Shown: in pieces, positions 1 through 7,293 of the stretch
Layout: each line of letters starts with the position of its first letter
Position numbering within the stretch: the stretch's first letter is position 1
NCBI GenBank assembly: GCA_964528705.1
Contig: CAZGUW010000115.1
Span: 1-13,794 of the forward strand
Length of the DNA stretch: 13,794 nt
DNA from: SLRI01 sp964528705
GTDB lineage: Bacteria; Pseudomonadota; Alphaproteobacteria; Geminicoccales; Geminicoccaceae
Direction: 5' to 3'
Program-made: the position numbers and the translations under genes
Notes under the pieces: generated by a model
Seen by the model: only the letters and a program-made list of their open reading frames with translations
The model's database searches: none
Told to the model about the DNA's origin: nothing

Positions 1-2
1 TG

Positions 3-371
3 CCGGCCGCGGCCGAAGCCACCGACATCGATGCCGTCCCGGCGATCGAGGCCCAGGCGATGGGCAAGCCCGTGATCCTCGGCAATGTCGGCGCCCTCGG
101 CGAGGCGGTGCTGCCGGCCGCCACCGGCTGGCTCGTGCCGCCCGACGACATCGACGAGCTGGCCTGGTCGCTCGACCGGGCGCTCGCCATGGAGAAGCCG
201 ACGCTGGAGCGCCTCGCCGAGCGCGCCCGCTCCTTCGTGACGCGCGAGTACGGCACCGAGCAGAGTGCCAGGCGCACCATCGCCGTCTATCGCGAGCTGG
301 TCCGCAACGCCCCCCGCCCGAACCTTCCCGAGCCCGTGGTCGAGCGGCTCGCCATCCCCCAGGTGGACTGA
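3..371 (+). CDS. Glycosyltransferase family 4-like protein, C-terminal part only
   Basis: The reading frame is open from the window edge, so only the last 122 residues of a longer protein are present; the upstream part lies outside. The visible stretch matches the C-terminal half of GT-B fold, GT4-type sugar transferases: an EAQAMGKPVI segment, a glycine-rich GALGEAV loop, then TGWLVPPDD and DELAWSLDRAL. In this family that region binds the nucleotide-sugar donor and joins hexoses to lipid, glycan or exopolysaccharide acceptors at the inner membrane. Eight residues before the conserved Glu of EAQAMGKP stands Asp rather than the usual first Glu of the EX7E motif. The next gene starts 29 bases downstream on the same strand and could be co-transcribed. 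Donor and acceptor cannot be told from this fragment. Confidence 0.85.
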   Translation, partial: PAAAEATDIDAVPAIEAQAMGKPVILGNVGALGEAVLPAATGWLVPPDDIDELAWSLDRALAMEKPTLERLAERARSFVTREYGTEQSARRTIAVYRELVRNAPRPNLPEPVVERLAIPQVD

Positions 372-400
372 CCGGCGGCCGACAGGACCGCGCATTTCGC

Positions 401-1264
401 ATGGTGGAGAACGCCCGCCCGACATTGCGCGCCGCCGGCTGGATGCTCGGCTCGATGGTCTCGTTCAGCGTCATGGCCGTGGCGGCACGCGAGCTCACTT
501 CCGTCATGAGCCCTTTCCAGATCCTCCTGATGCGCAACCTCTTCGGTGTCGCCTTCATCGGCCTCCTCGTCGCCCGCACCGACCCGACCGTGCTGCGCTC
601 CGCCCAGCCCGTCACGCAGCTGATCCGGCATTCGGTGCATTTCATCGGCCAGGTGCTCTGGATCGTCGCCATCGCCTGGCTGCCGCTGGCGATCGTCTTC
701 GCCGTCGAGTTCACCTCGCCCATCTGGGGTGCGCTCACCGCGGTGCTGCTGCTCGGCGAACGGCTCAGCCGCAACCGCAAGTTCGCCATGGCGCTGGGGT
801 TCGTCGGCGTGCTGATCATCGTGCGGCCCGGCTTCGGCGCGTTCGACCCGGCCATCTTCGCCATCCTCGCCGCCGCCGTCTCCTTCGGCATCACCAACGC
901 GCTGACCAAGAAGCTGCTCGGCACCGACCGGCCCTGGGGCATCCTCTTCTGGATGTGCGCGGTGCAGACCCTGCTCTGCCTGCCGTTCGCCATCCCGCTC
1001 TGGGCGCCGATGACCTGGGACCAGTCGCCGGCGATCACGGGTGTCGCCGTCGCCGGGCTCAGCGCGCATTACTGCCTGACGCGGGCGCTCGCTGCCGCGG
1101 ACGCCGTGGTGGTGCTGCCGATGGACTACGCCCGGCTGCCGATGATCGCGGTGGTCGGCCTCCTCCTCTACGGCGAGCCGATCGTCCCCTGGACGTTCAT
1201 CGGCGCCGCGGTCGTCTTCCTCGGCATCTGGCTCAACCTGCGGGGCGACACGCGAGCGTCATGA
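401..1264 (+). CDS. DMT superfamily transporter with two EamA domains
   Basis: This 287-residue protein is very hydrophobic and shows about ten membrane segments in two homologous halves. That is the normal size and layout of a drug/metabolite transporter with two EamA repeats. Family-like features include the N-terminal MLGSMVSFSVMAVAARE helix, FTSPIWGALTAVLLLGE closing the first repeat, and LPMDYARLP with LLLYGEP in the second. Such inner-membrane proteins export or import small metabolites (amino acids, riboflavin, S-adenosylmethionine, purines); nothing here fixes the substrate. The start at 401 keeps the whole first helix but has no strong ribosome binding site; AGGA at 383-386 is rather far upstream, so translation may depend on the preceding glycosyltransferase gene, whose stop is 29 bases before. 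Confidence 0.88.
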   Translation: MVENARPTLRAAGWMLGSMVSFSVMAVAARELTSVMSPFQILLMRNLFGVAFIGLLVARTDPTVLRSAQPVTQLIRHSVHFIGQVLWIVAIAWLPLAIVFAVEFTSPIWGALTAVLLLGERLSRNRKFAMALGFVGVLIIVRPGFGAFDPAIFAILAAAVSFGITNALTKKLLGTDRPWGILFWMCAVQTLLCLPFAIPLWAPMTWDQSPAITGVAVAGLSAHYCLTRALAAADAVVVLPMDYARLPMIAVVGLLLYGEPIVPWTFIGAAVVFLGIWLNLRGDTRAS

Positions 1265-1323
1265 GCCCGCCTCGCGCCGGGCGCGCCGCCTTGATTGCGA
1301 CGCGGTCATCGGGCAGTTTCCCG

Positions 1324-1340
1324 GCGCCCCCTCGGGGCGC
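1324..1340. terminator. GC-rich hairpin between transporter and kinase genes
   Basis: A perfect 7-bp inverted repeat (GCGCCCC, loop CTC, GGGGCGC) lies 60 bases after the transporter stop and 31 bases before the kinase start. No T-run follows it on either strand, so it is at best a weak or factor-assisted terminator; it could also be a leader structure of the kinase mRNA. Confidence 0.3.
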
Positions 1341-1371
1341 GGCCACGGCAACCAGATGAGGGATCGGTCAG

Positions 1372-2490
1372 GTGGCAGTCGCCAAGCCCCATCCGCAGCA
1401 GGAAGAGCGGCTCAAAGCGCTCTATTCCTTCGAGATCCTGGACACGCCCCAGGAAGCGGAGTTCGACGAGATCGTGGCGCTTGCCGCCGCGACCTGCGGG
1501 ACGGCGATCTCGGTCATCAACTTCATCGACGCCGAACGTCAGTGGTTCAAGGCGGAAGTCGGCCTGGGCGTGCGGGAAACGCCGCTCGCGACCTCCATCT
1601 GCTCGCATGTGATCCTCGAAGAGGAGTTCGTCGAGATCGGCGACACGCTGCTCGACCCGCGAATGATCGACAATCCCTTGTGCTGTGGCGATCCGGGCCT
1701 GCGCTTCTATGCCGGCGCCCTGCTGCGGACCGGTGACGGGCTGCCGCTCGGGACGCTCTGCGTACTCGACTACGAGCCGAAGTCGTTGACGGGGCTGCAG
1801 CGCGACACGCTCCGTGTCCTGGCACGGCAGGTCATGGCGCGTCTCGACTTGCGGAAGTCGCTCCGGCACGCCGCCCTGCTTCGCCAGGAGGTCGACCATC
1901 GCGTCAAGAACTCACTGCAGTCCCTCGCCTCCTATGTGCGCCTCATGGGCCGGGGTCTGCCCGACGGAACGGCCTCCGACCTGCTGTTGTCCATTCAGGC
2001 ACGGATCGAGGCTACGGCCAGCCTGCATGAGGTCCTGTACAGGACCGAGGCCGGCCCGGTGATCGACCTGCACGACTTCTTCGCGGGATTACGGCCGATT
2101 TTCGCATCCAACATGCCGGACAATGTGACTCCACACTTCGATCTGGAGAGCATGCAGGTCTCCTCCGCCGAAGCCGTGGCGTTGGGGACCCTGATCAACG
2201 AGTGCATCTCCAACTCGATCAAGCACGGCTTCCCGGACGGCCAGCCCGGCTCGCTACGCGTCGGCATCAGGAGGGGCGAGGAGAACGGCGCGGTGCGCGT
2301 CTCCTACCAGGATGACGGTGTCGGCCTGCCCGAGCCGTCAACGCCCCTGCGCCCCGGCCTGGGACTGAAGGTATCGCAGACGATCGCGCGGGAGCTTCGC
2401 GGCAAGTACGATCTGCGACCGCAGCAACGGGGCATCCTGATGACCCTGGAATTCAGGAGCGCTGTCCAGGACGCAGGCTCCCGCCGGTGA
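1372..2490 (+). CDS. GAF-domain sensor histidine kinase, HisKA_2 type
   Basis: A soluble 372-residue kinase with no membrane segment or signal peptide. Residues 10-155 form a GAF sensor domain (FEILDTPQEAEFD, DAERQWFKAEVGLGVRETP, FYAGALL, LGTLCVLD), which in this family binds a small ligand or chromophore. A HisKA_2 dimerisation and phosphoacceptor helix follows, with DHRVKNSLQSL and the probable phosphorylated His176. The ATPase domain shows the N box (NECISNSIKHGF, 276-287), G1 box (DDGVGLP, 314-320) and G2 box (GLGLKV, 329-334), so it looks intact. The GTG start at 1372 is supported by GAGGGA at 1358-1363. No response regulator gene is nearby, so it is an orphan kinase; in alphaproteobacteria such kinases often feed the PhyR-type general stress pathway, but that link is only inferred. 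Its last 38 bases overlap the end of the convergent lyase gene. Confidence 0.9.
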   Translation: MAVAKPHPQQEERLKALYSFEILDTPQEAEFDEIVALAAATCGTAISVINFIDAERQWFKAEVGLGVRETPLATSICSHVILEEEFVEIGDTLLDPRMIDNPLCCGDPGLRFYAGALLRTGDGLPLGTLCVLDYEPKSLTGLQRDTLRVLARQVMARLDLRKSLRHAALLRQEVDHRVKNSLQSLASYVRLMGRGLPDGTASDLLLSIQARIEATASLHEVLYRTEAGPVIDLHDFFAGLRPIFASNMPDNVTPHFDLESMQVSSAEAVALGTLINECISNSIKHGFPDGQPGSLRVGIRRGEENGAVRVSYQDDGVGLPEPSTPLRPGLGLKVSQTIARELRGKYDLRPQQRGILMTLEFRSAVQDAGSRR

Positions 2491-3447
2491 TCTTCGGCAA
2501 GGCGGTGGTGACCAGGGATCCCGAGCCGGGCGCAAGCGACTGCGCGTTGGCCGTTTCGAGTGGTGCCCGTGCCGTCGTCCAGCCGCTGTCCGCCGGCAGA
2601 TGGATGGCGAAGTCGGCGAACAGCGCCTCCTGGTCCCTGGGCGAGGCCCAGGCGGGGTCGCGGCCACCGAAGAAGGTCGAGAACATGAGCCCCTCGATGC
2701 GCACATCCGCGGCATGGCGAAAGACGAGCCCCGGTGCCTCCAGGCGCAGCTCGCCCCCGATCCAGACCCGGGCCACGCCGTTCCTGGCCCCGGGGTCGTT
2801 CAGCACGATCTCCTGCTCGACCTCGACCCACCGCCCGACCGGGAATCGCCACGCACCCCGCCCGAGGCTGAGGCCGTGGGCGACGCCGCGATCCGGCAGA
2901 TAGGCATAGAGCTCGCCCCGCCCCCCTTCCCGCCACATCAGCCGGGTCGAGAACCCGGCATCGGCCGCGGCACCGCCGACCGGCCCGTCGCCACCGAAGA
3001 GACCCGGCAGCTTGCCGCCTTTGGCGAAAGCGAATTCCTCGGCGAAGCGCAGGCGATAGCTGAGACAGGCCGCCTCGACGCCTGTCGCGAGCCCGGAGCT
3101 GCTGACGAAGCCGGCGCCGCCCCTGGGAGCAGCGCTCGAGGGTGCCACGGAGCCCCTGGGTAGCGCACCGCCAGTGCCGGCTGTCGATGCGCCGCCTCCG
3201 CCACGAGGCGGACGTTCTCCGCCACCCCCCAGACACGCGAGGCATGGAAGGCCCGGCGAATGGAGTCCAATGGCGTGGCGTCGGCCCGGACCTCGACCGG
3301 CGCCGCTCGCTCGTAGCGGCCGCCACAGGCCGATCGCGACCCATCCGGCAGGGGCCGGTCCGCCGCAGTTTTCAGCTCCGGTCCCGTGCCGCTGCAGGCG
3401 GCGAGGGCGACGCATAATGCGGCGACGCAAAGGATACGTGGGCGCAT
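2453..3447 (-). pseudogene. Polysaccharide lyase family 14-like lipoprotein, frameshifted
   Basis: Two overlapping leftward frames together make one protein of about 331 residues. The first, from ATG at 3447, gives a lipoprotein signal peptide (MRPRILCVAALCVALAAC, lipobox LAAC) and then a region through SIRRAFHASRVWGVAENVRL to LAVRYP. The second continues with GSVAPSSAAPRGGAGF, YRLRFAEEFAFAKGGKLPGLFGG, GFSTRLMWR, YAYLPD, GRWVEVEQEIVLN and GLMFSTFFGGRDPAWA, the pattern I associate with PL14-type alginate or glucuronan lyases. The switch falls at about 3151-3162, in CCCC and GGG runs, and matches loss of one base. No slippery site of the usual kind is seen, so this is a disrupted gene or a sequencing error rather than programmed shifting. 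If intact, it would be an outer- or periplasmic-membrane lipoprotein cutting uronate polysaccharides. GTG at 3480 is a less likely start because it adds residues before the signal peptide. Confidence 0.75.
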
Positions 3448-3462
3448 GAAACCATCGCTGAA

Positions 3463-3481
3463 CGTGGCACGAATAGCCACG
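3463..3481. promoter_or_regulatory. Inverted repeat in the leader of the lyase gene
   Basis: CGTGGC and GCCACG are perfect 6-bp arms around a 7-base spacer, ending 15 bases upstream of the ATG at 3447. The position suits an operator or a small hairpin in the mRNA leader. No binding protein can be named. Confidence 0.3.
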
Positions 3482-3517
3482 CAGCTTGCGCGATGGTTCT
3501 TAACATCCGGTTAGTCG

Positions 3518-3535
3518 GGCAGCCCGGCCGCTGCC
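3518..3535 (-). terminator. Possible terminator hairpin after dctM
   Basis: A 6-bp stem (GGCAGC/GCTGCC, loop of six bases) begins 6 bases beyond the dctM stop codon in the direction of transcription. There is no T-run after it, so intrinsic termination would be weak, and read-through into the lyase gene is possible. Confidence 0.3.
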
Positions 3536-3541
3536 GCCGTT

Positions 3542-4933
3542 TCAGCCGAGCACGGCGTTCGGCAGGGCCAGCACCAGCCAGGGGAAGAGGATGCAGAGCC
3601 CGAGGCCGATGAGCTGCAGCAGGACGAAGGGGATGATGCCCTTGTAGATCATCTGGATGGTGACCTCGGGCGGCGCCACGCCCTTCATGTAGAAGAGCGC
3701 GAAGCCGAAGGGCGGCGTCAGGAAGCTGGTCTGCAGGTTGGTGGCGAGCAGGATCGTGAACCAGACCAGCGTCACCACGCTCATCTCCGCGGAGACGCCG
3801 GCGAAGCCGGTCATGTGGTCGCCGAAATCGAGCCCGGCGATGATCGGGCCGAAGACCGGCAGCACGATGAGCGTGATCTCGATCCAGTCGAAGAAGAACC
3901 CGAGGAAGAACACCATGCCCATGATGACGAGCATGACGCCCCAGGGGCCGACGCCCGTGGCGGCGATGAACTCGTCGATCAGCACGTCGCCGCCGAGCGT
4001 GCGGAAGACGAGGCTGAAGCAGGTGGCGCCGAGGAAGATACCGAAGAGCATGGCGGTGGTCAGCGCCGAGCGATGACAGACCTCGGTCAGGACGGACCAG
4101 TCGAGCTTGCGGTTGTACACGGCGAGCAGCGTGGCGCCGAGCGCGCCCACGCCCGCCGCCTCGGTCGGCGTGGCGAAGCCGGCGAAGATCGAGCCCAGGA
4201 CGATGACGATGAGGAAGACCGGCGGGACGAAGCTGCGCATCAGCATCGCCACGTACTCGCCGGCCGACCCCGGGCCGACCTCGTCCGGCAAGGGCGGTGC
4301 CAGCTCCGGCCGGAGATGGCAGATCACGAAGATGTAGGCGCAATAGAGACCCGACAGGAGGAGGCCCGGGACGATCGCGGCGATGAAGACGGTACCCACC
4401 GGGATGGACATGAGGTCGGCCATGATGACGAGCATGATCGACGGCGGGATGAGGATGCCGAGCGTGCCGGAAGCGGCGATCGTGCCGGTGGCGAGCGAGA
4501 GGTTGTAGCCGCGCTGCTGCATCACCGGCAGCGCCATCAGCGTCATCATCACGACGGAAGCACCGATGATCCCGGTGGTCGCCGCCATGATGGTGCCCAT
4601 GATCGTGACGGAGAGGGCGAGGCCGCCGGAGACGCGGCGGGTCAGCACCTGCAGCGCATGCAGCAGGTCGCCGGCAGCGCCCGAGCGCTCCAGCATCGTG
4701 CCCATGAAGATGAACATCGGGATGGCGACGAGAACCGGGTTCTCCATCGTGCCGCCATAGATGCGGTTCGGCAGCACGTTCATGCGCGCCCAGTTGAGCG
4801 CACCCAGCATGTCGCCCAGCACGGCGAAGCCGAGGCCGATCCCGCCGAGCACGAAGGCGACGGGGTAGCCCGAGAAGAGCAGCAGGCCCAGGGCCACGAA
4901 CATGAAGATGGGCAGGAGCTCGATGAAGGTCAT
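3542..4933 (-). CDS. dctM: TRAP transporter large permease (DctM family)
   Basis: A 463-residue integral membrane protein with about a dozen hydrophobic segments; it forms the ion-coupled transport channel of a tripartite ATP-independent periplasmic transporter. Family landmarks are the N-terminal MFVALGLLLFSGYPVAF, GNPV-like ENPVLVAIPMFIFMG, GTLGILIPPSIMLVIMA, FATPTEAAGVGALGA, and near the end QTSFLTPPFGFALFYMKGV. Length is usual for the mannitol/chloroaromatic (FcbT3-like) branch, slightly above the 425-430 residues of classic DctM. ATG at 4933 has a GAGGA ribosome site that overlaps the dctQ stop codon 12 bases upstream, implying translational coupling. It is the last gene of the dctPQM operon. 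I see no broken motif. Confidence 0.95.
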   Translation of the reverse strand: MTFIELLPIFMFVALGLLLFSGYPVAFVLGGIGLGFAVLGDMLGALNWARMNVLPNRIYGGTMENPVLVAIPMFIFMGTMLERSGAAGDLLHALQVLTRRVSGGLALSVTIMGTIMAATTGIIGASVVMMTLMALPVMQQRGYNLSLATGTIAASGTLGILIPPSIMLVIMADLMSIPVGTVFIAAIVPGLLLSGLYCAYIFVICHLRPELAPPLPDEVGPGSAGEYVAMLMRSFVPPVFLIVIVLGSIFAGFATPTEAAGVGALGATLLAVYNRKLDWSVLTEVCHRSALTTAMLFGIFLGATCFSLVFRTLGGDVLIDEFIAATGVGPWGVMLVIMGMVFFLGFFFDWIEITLIVLPVFGPIIAGLDFGDHMTGFAGVSAEMSVVTLVWFTILLATNLQTSFLTPPFGFALFYMKGVAPPEVTIQMIYKGIIPFVLLQLIGLGLCILFPWLVLALPNAVLG

Positions 4934-4945
4934 GCCGGCTAGTCC

Positions 4946-5914
4946 TCAGTCCGTGACCGGGCCGTGCTCGCGCAGGTCGCGCGGCATGTCGGCATGGTGG
5001 GTGCCCGCGTAGCGGTCGGTGCGGGATCGCAGCTCGCCGGGCCCGAAGAGGTAGACCACGCAGCGCAGCGCCGCGGCAACGCCGCTCGAGCCCAGGATGA
5101 TGAAGCCGATGGGCAGCATCGCCTTGATGATCCAGCGATGGCTGAGGCCCGTCTGCGCCGACGAGATCTCGTTGGTGCTCCAGGCACGCTCGGTGAAGGA
5201 GAAGCCGAACTTCACGATCACCACGCAGTAGGCGAAGAGGAAGAGGACGGCACCCAGGAGCTCGAGCCAGACGCGGGTGCGCGGCCGCAGCCGGTCGCGC
5301 AGCAGCTCGATGCGCACATGCGCGTCCTGGATATAGGCGAAGCCGAGGCAGAGCAGGAAGAGTGCCGCGTGCAGGTGCCATTCCAGCTCCTGCAGCTTGG
5401 TCGAGGAGAAGTAGAAGATCGAGTCGACGAACCCGCCGGAGAAGTCGAGGATCTTACGCTGCGACACGTCGTAGAAGATGATGACCATCATCGGCACGAA
5501 GAGATAGGCGGCGACGCGGCCGATGGCGTTGACGATGGCCTCGATGTCGTCGGCGGCCTCGACCGCGGCATGATGGCCCGTGGGCCCGCGCCGCCGGAGG
5601 CCGACGATGAAGATCGCCACGATGATGACCGCGAAGACGAGATCGAGGAGCCCGCTCCAGCTGCGGAAGAACCGCACCGGGTTGGCGCCCATGGCCTCGA
5701 GCATGGCGCTGGCGCCGGCCTCCTCGAGGAAGAAGAGGGCCACGGAGAAGAGCAGCGCGAAGAGCACGGCGAAGCCGCGACCGCCGAGATACGCCCCGGC
5801 GACGGCGAGCAGGAAGGCGAGGATGATCGCGTAGCCGGCGGCATCACCGAAGAGCACGGCGGCCGCCGCCGTCAGCAGGACGCTCAATGCCAGGAGGCCA
5901 TTGGCGAGGGTCAT
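4946..5914 (-). CDS. dctQ: TRAP transporter small permease (DctQ family) with extra N-terminal membrane region
   Basis: The C-terminal two thirds (about residues 130-290) carry the four-helix DctQ core, with the diagnostic LQELEWHLHAALFLLCLGFAYI and QDAHVRIELLRDRL. DctQ binds DctM in the inner membrane and helps dock the substrate-loaded DctP. At 322 residues it is much longer than the usual 160-220. The excess is N-terminal: residues 1-108 hold about four additional hydrophobic segments (around 5-25, 26-43, 44-65, 88-107), followed by a polar linker rich in acidic residues. No strong ribosome site precedes ATG at 5914 beyond an AGGA about 10 bases up. It lies 80 bases after dctP, across a strong hairpin, and 12 bases before dctM. 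Assignment to DctQ is firm; the role of the extension is unknown. Confidence 0.9.
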   Translation of the reverse strand: MTLANGLLALSVLLTAAAAVLFGDAAGYAIILAFLLAVAGAYLGGRGFAVLFALLFSVALFFLEEAGASAMLEAMGANPVRFFRSWSGLLDLVFAVIIVAIFIVGLRRRGPTGHHAAVEAADDIEAIVNAIGRVAAYLFVPMMVIIFYDVSQRKILDFSGGFVDSIFYFSSTKLQELEWHLHAALFLLCLGFAYIQDAHVRIELLRDRLRPRTRVWLELLGAVLFLFAYCVVIVKFGFSFTERAWSTNEISSAQTGLSHRWIIKAMLPIGFIILGSSGVAAALRCVVYLFGPGELRSRTDRYAGTHHADMPRDLREHGPVTD

Positions 5915-5958
5915 GTTCTCGGATCCTGCTTCGGGCGCGGTTCAGCCGATGCGGCGGG

Positions 5959-5986
5959 CCGCGGCCGGCGGGTCTGCCGGCCGCGG
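5959..5986 (-). other. Perfect 11-bp intercistronic stem-loop between dctP and dctQ
   Basis: CCGCGGCCGGC and GCCGGCCGCGG form perfect 11-bp arms around a 6-base loop (GGGTCT). In the direction of transcription the hairpin begins 8 bases after the dctP stop and is not followed by a T-run. Strong hairpins after the first gene of binding-protein operons commonly protect the upstream mRNA from exonucleases or partly terminate, keeping the binding protein in excess over the permease. That role here is inference from position and structure. Confidence 0.65.
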
Positions 5987-5994
5987 TCGAGGTC

Positions 5995-7038
5995 TCAGTC
6001 GAGGTAGCCGACTTCCTTCCACCTGGTGTAGCTCTCGCGGAACTGGCTGAGCGACTCCCAGACCTTGGCGAAGTTCGGGTTGCTCTCGGTCTCTTCCGCC
6101 ACGACCTCGTCCCAGGCCGCGCGCATGGCGTCGAGGATCTCCGGCGGCCAGGTATGGATGGTCACACCCTCGGCCTCGATCTTCTGCAGCGCCTCGGCCT
6201 GGATGGCCTCGCCCTCGGCCAGGCCGTAAGCGACGTTGGCCTCGCAGACCGTCTCGAAGATCGCCTTGGTCTGGTCGGAGAGTGCTTCCCACTCGTCCTT
6301 GTTCATCATCAGGTCGAACAGGGTCGACTGCTGGTGCCAGCCCGGGAAGTAGTAGTGCTTGGCGACCTGGTAGAAGCCGAGATTGTAGTCGATCGCCGGC
6401 ATCGAGAATTCGGTGGCATCGATCGTGCCGAGCTCGAGCGCCGGGAAGATGTCGCCGCCGGCGAGGAGCTGGGTGGAGACGCCGAGCTTCTCCATCGCCC
6501 GGGCACCCAGGCCGAAGAAGCGCATCTTGAGGCCGCGCAGGTCGTCGACGCTGGTGATCTCGTTGCGGAACCAGCCCGACGCCTCGGGTGCGATGACCGC
6601 GCAGATCAGCGACTTGATGTTATAGTTGCCATAGATCTCGTCCATGAGCTCCTGGCCGCCGCCGAACTTCATCCAGGCGTAGTACTCGCCGGCGCTCGGG
6701 CCGAAGGGCACGGCGGCGAAGAGGGCGAGGGCCGTATCCTTGCCGGTCCAGTAGCCGGGGGTCGACCAGCCGGCCTGGACGGCGCCGGAGGACACGGCGT
6801 CGAACGCCTCGAGCGCCGGAACGATGGCGCCGGGCTCCTGGAACTTGACCTGGATCTCGCCGTCGGAGATGGCCGCCAGCCGCGTCTCGATCTCCTTGCC
6901 GAGCGTGCCGAGCTGGGTCAGCGAGCCCGGATAGGTCGACTGCATGTCCCAGTTGAGGGAGTCGATCTCCGCCAGAGCCGGCGAGGCCAGCGCCAGGGCC
7001 AGCGTCGCGGCTCCAATGCCTCTCGTGATCTTTGTCAT
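5995..7038 (-). CDS. dctP: TRAP transporter periplasmic solute-binding protein (DctP family, TakP/FcbT1-like)
   Basis: A 347-residue exported protein with a classic signal peptide (cleavage likely after ALA at residue 23). It captures an organic acid in the periplasm and delivers it to the DctQM permease. The family is shown by WDMQSTYPGSLTQLGTLG, the VPFGPSAGEYYAWM segment, GWFRNE, the GLKMRFFGLG segment whose Arg173 occupies the place of the carboxylate-binding arginine of DctP proteins, and IDYNLGFYQVAKHYYFPGWHQ. The last is typical of the branch containing alpha-keto acid binding TakP and chlorobenzoate FcbT1, so a keto acid or related carboxylate is the best guess; the true substrate cannot be read. 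The start is supported by GGGAG 8 bases upstream. It heads the operon and is probably its most abundant product because of the hairpin after it. Confidence 0.93.
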   Translation of the reverse strand: MTKITRGIGAATLALALASPALAEIDSLNWDMQSTYPGSLTQLGTLGKEIETRLAAISDGEIQVKFQEPGAIVPALEAFDAVSSGAVQAGWSTPGYWTGKDTALALFAAVPFGPSAGEYYAWMKFGGGQELMDEIYGNYNIKSLICAVIAPEASGWFRNEITSVDDLRGLKMRFFGLGARAMEKLGVSTQLLAGGDIFPALELGTIDATEFSMPAIDYNLGFYQVAKHYYFPGWHQQSTLFDLMMNKDEWEALSDQTKAIFETVCEANVAYGLAEGEAIQAEALQKIEAEGVTIHTWPPEILDAMRAAWDEVVAEETESNPNFAKVWESLSQFRESYTRWKEVGYLD

Positions 7039-7293
7039 TCTGCACTCCCGTTTCAGTGGCCCGGCCCGTCTGTCCGGGCCGGGGCGATTTCCGGCATCGC
7101 GAGGGACGGACTGCCTTTCCGGACCGCGTTCCGGCCGGTGGGGCCATGCTCGGCTCGCATACCTGTCATGCGCTTATAGACAACCGACCGCCCTTCCCGC
7201 CAGCTTCGCTTGAGTCGACCCGCTGCGGCCCATTTGCGCACGGCCGCCGGTCTCGGCCCTTCCACTCGCCGGCCGCACCGGCTATCGAGGCCC
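7039..7293. promoter_or_regulatory. Divergent intergenic region between dctP and the MT-A70 gene
   Basis: This 255-base stretch has no supported gene and should hold promoters for both directions. On the minus strand TTGTCT (7178-7183) and TATGCG (7156-7161) are spaced by 16 bases and could be a weak sigma-70 promoter for dctP; the match is poor. Nothing comparable stands out for the rightward gene. A 9-bp hairpin (7060-7083) sits in the dctP leader. Confidence 0.4.
7060..7083 (-). promoter_or_regulatory. 9-bp hairpin in the dctP leader
   Basis: CCCGGCCCG and CGGGCCGGG form perfect 9-bp arms with a 6-base loop, ending 21 bases before the dctP ATG. The structure leaves the GGGAG ribosome site free. 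It may be an operator dyad, a 5' stabilising hairpin or an attenuation element; the sequence does not decide. Confidence 0.35.

Noticed and set aside
3144..3165. Programmed ribosomal frameshifting as explanation of the split lyase gene
   Set aside because: The shift region lacks a slippery heptamer or a clear downstream stimulator; a base loss in homopolymers is simpler.
3815..4942. A 375-codon rightward frame antisense to dctM, rich in Asp, Glu, His and Arg
   Set aside because: It is the antisense shadow of a GC-rich membrane protein gene; composition is typical of such shadows and no domain is recognisable.
3372..5381. A 669-codon leftward frame overlapping dctM
   Set aside because: Arg/His/Ala-rich wrong-frame reading of dctM and dctQ, which are securely identified in other frames.
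4964..6007. A 347-codon rightward frame opposite dctQ
   Set aside because: Shadow of dctQ with acidic low-complexity content and no motifs; it also crosses the intercistronic hairpin.
5887..7179. A 430-codon rightward frame opposite dctP
   Set aside because: Antisense shadow; dctP has signal peptide, family motifs and ribosome site in the other direction.
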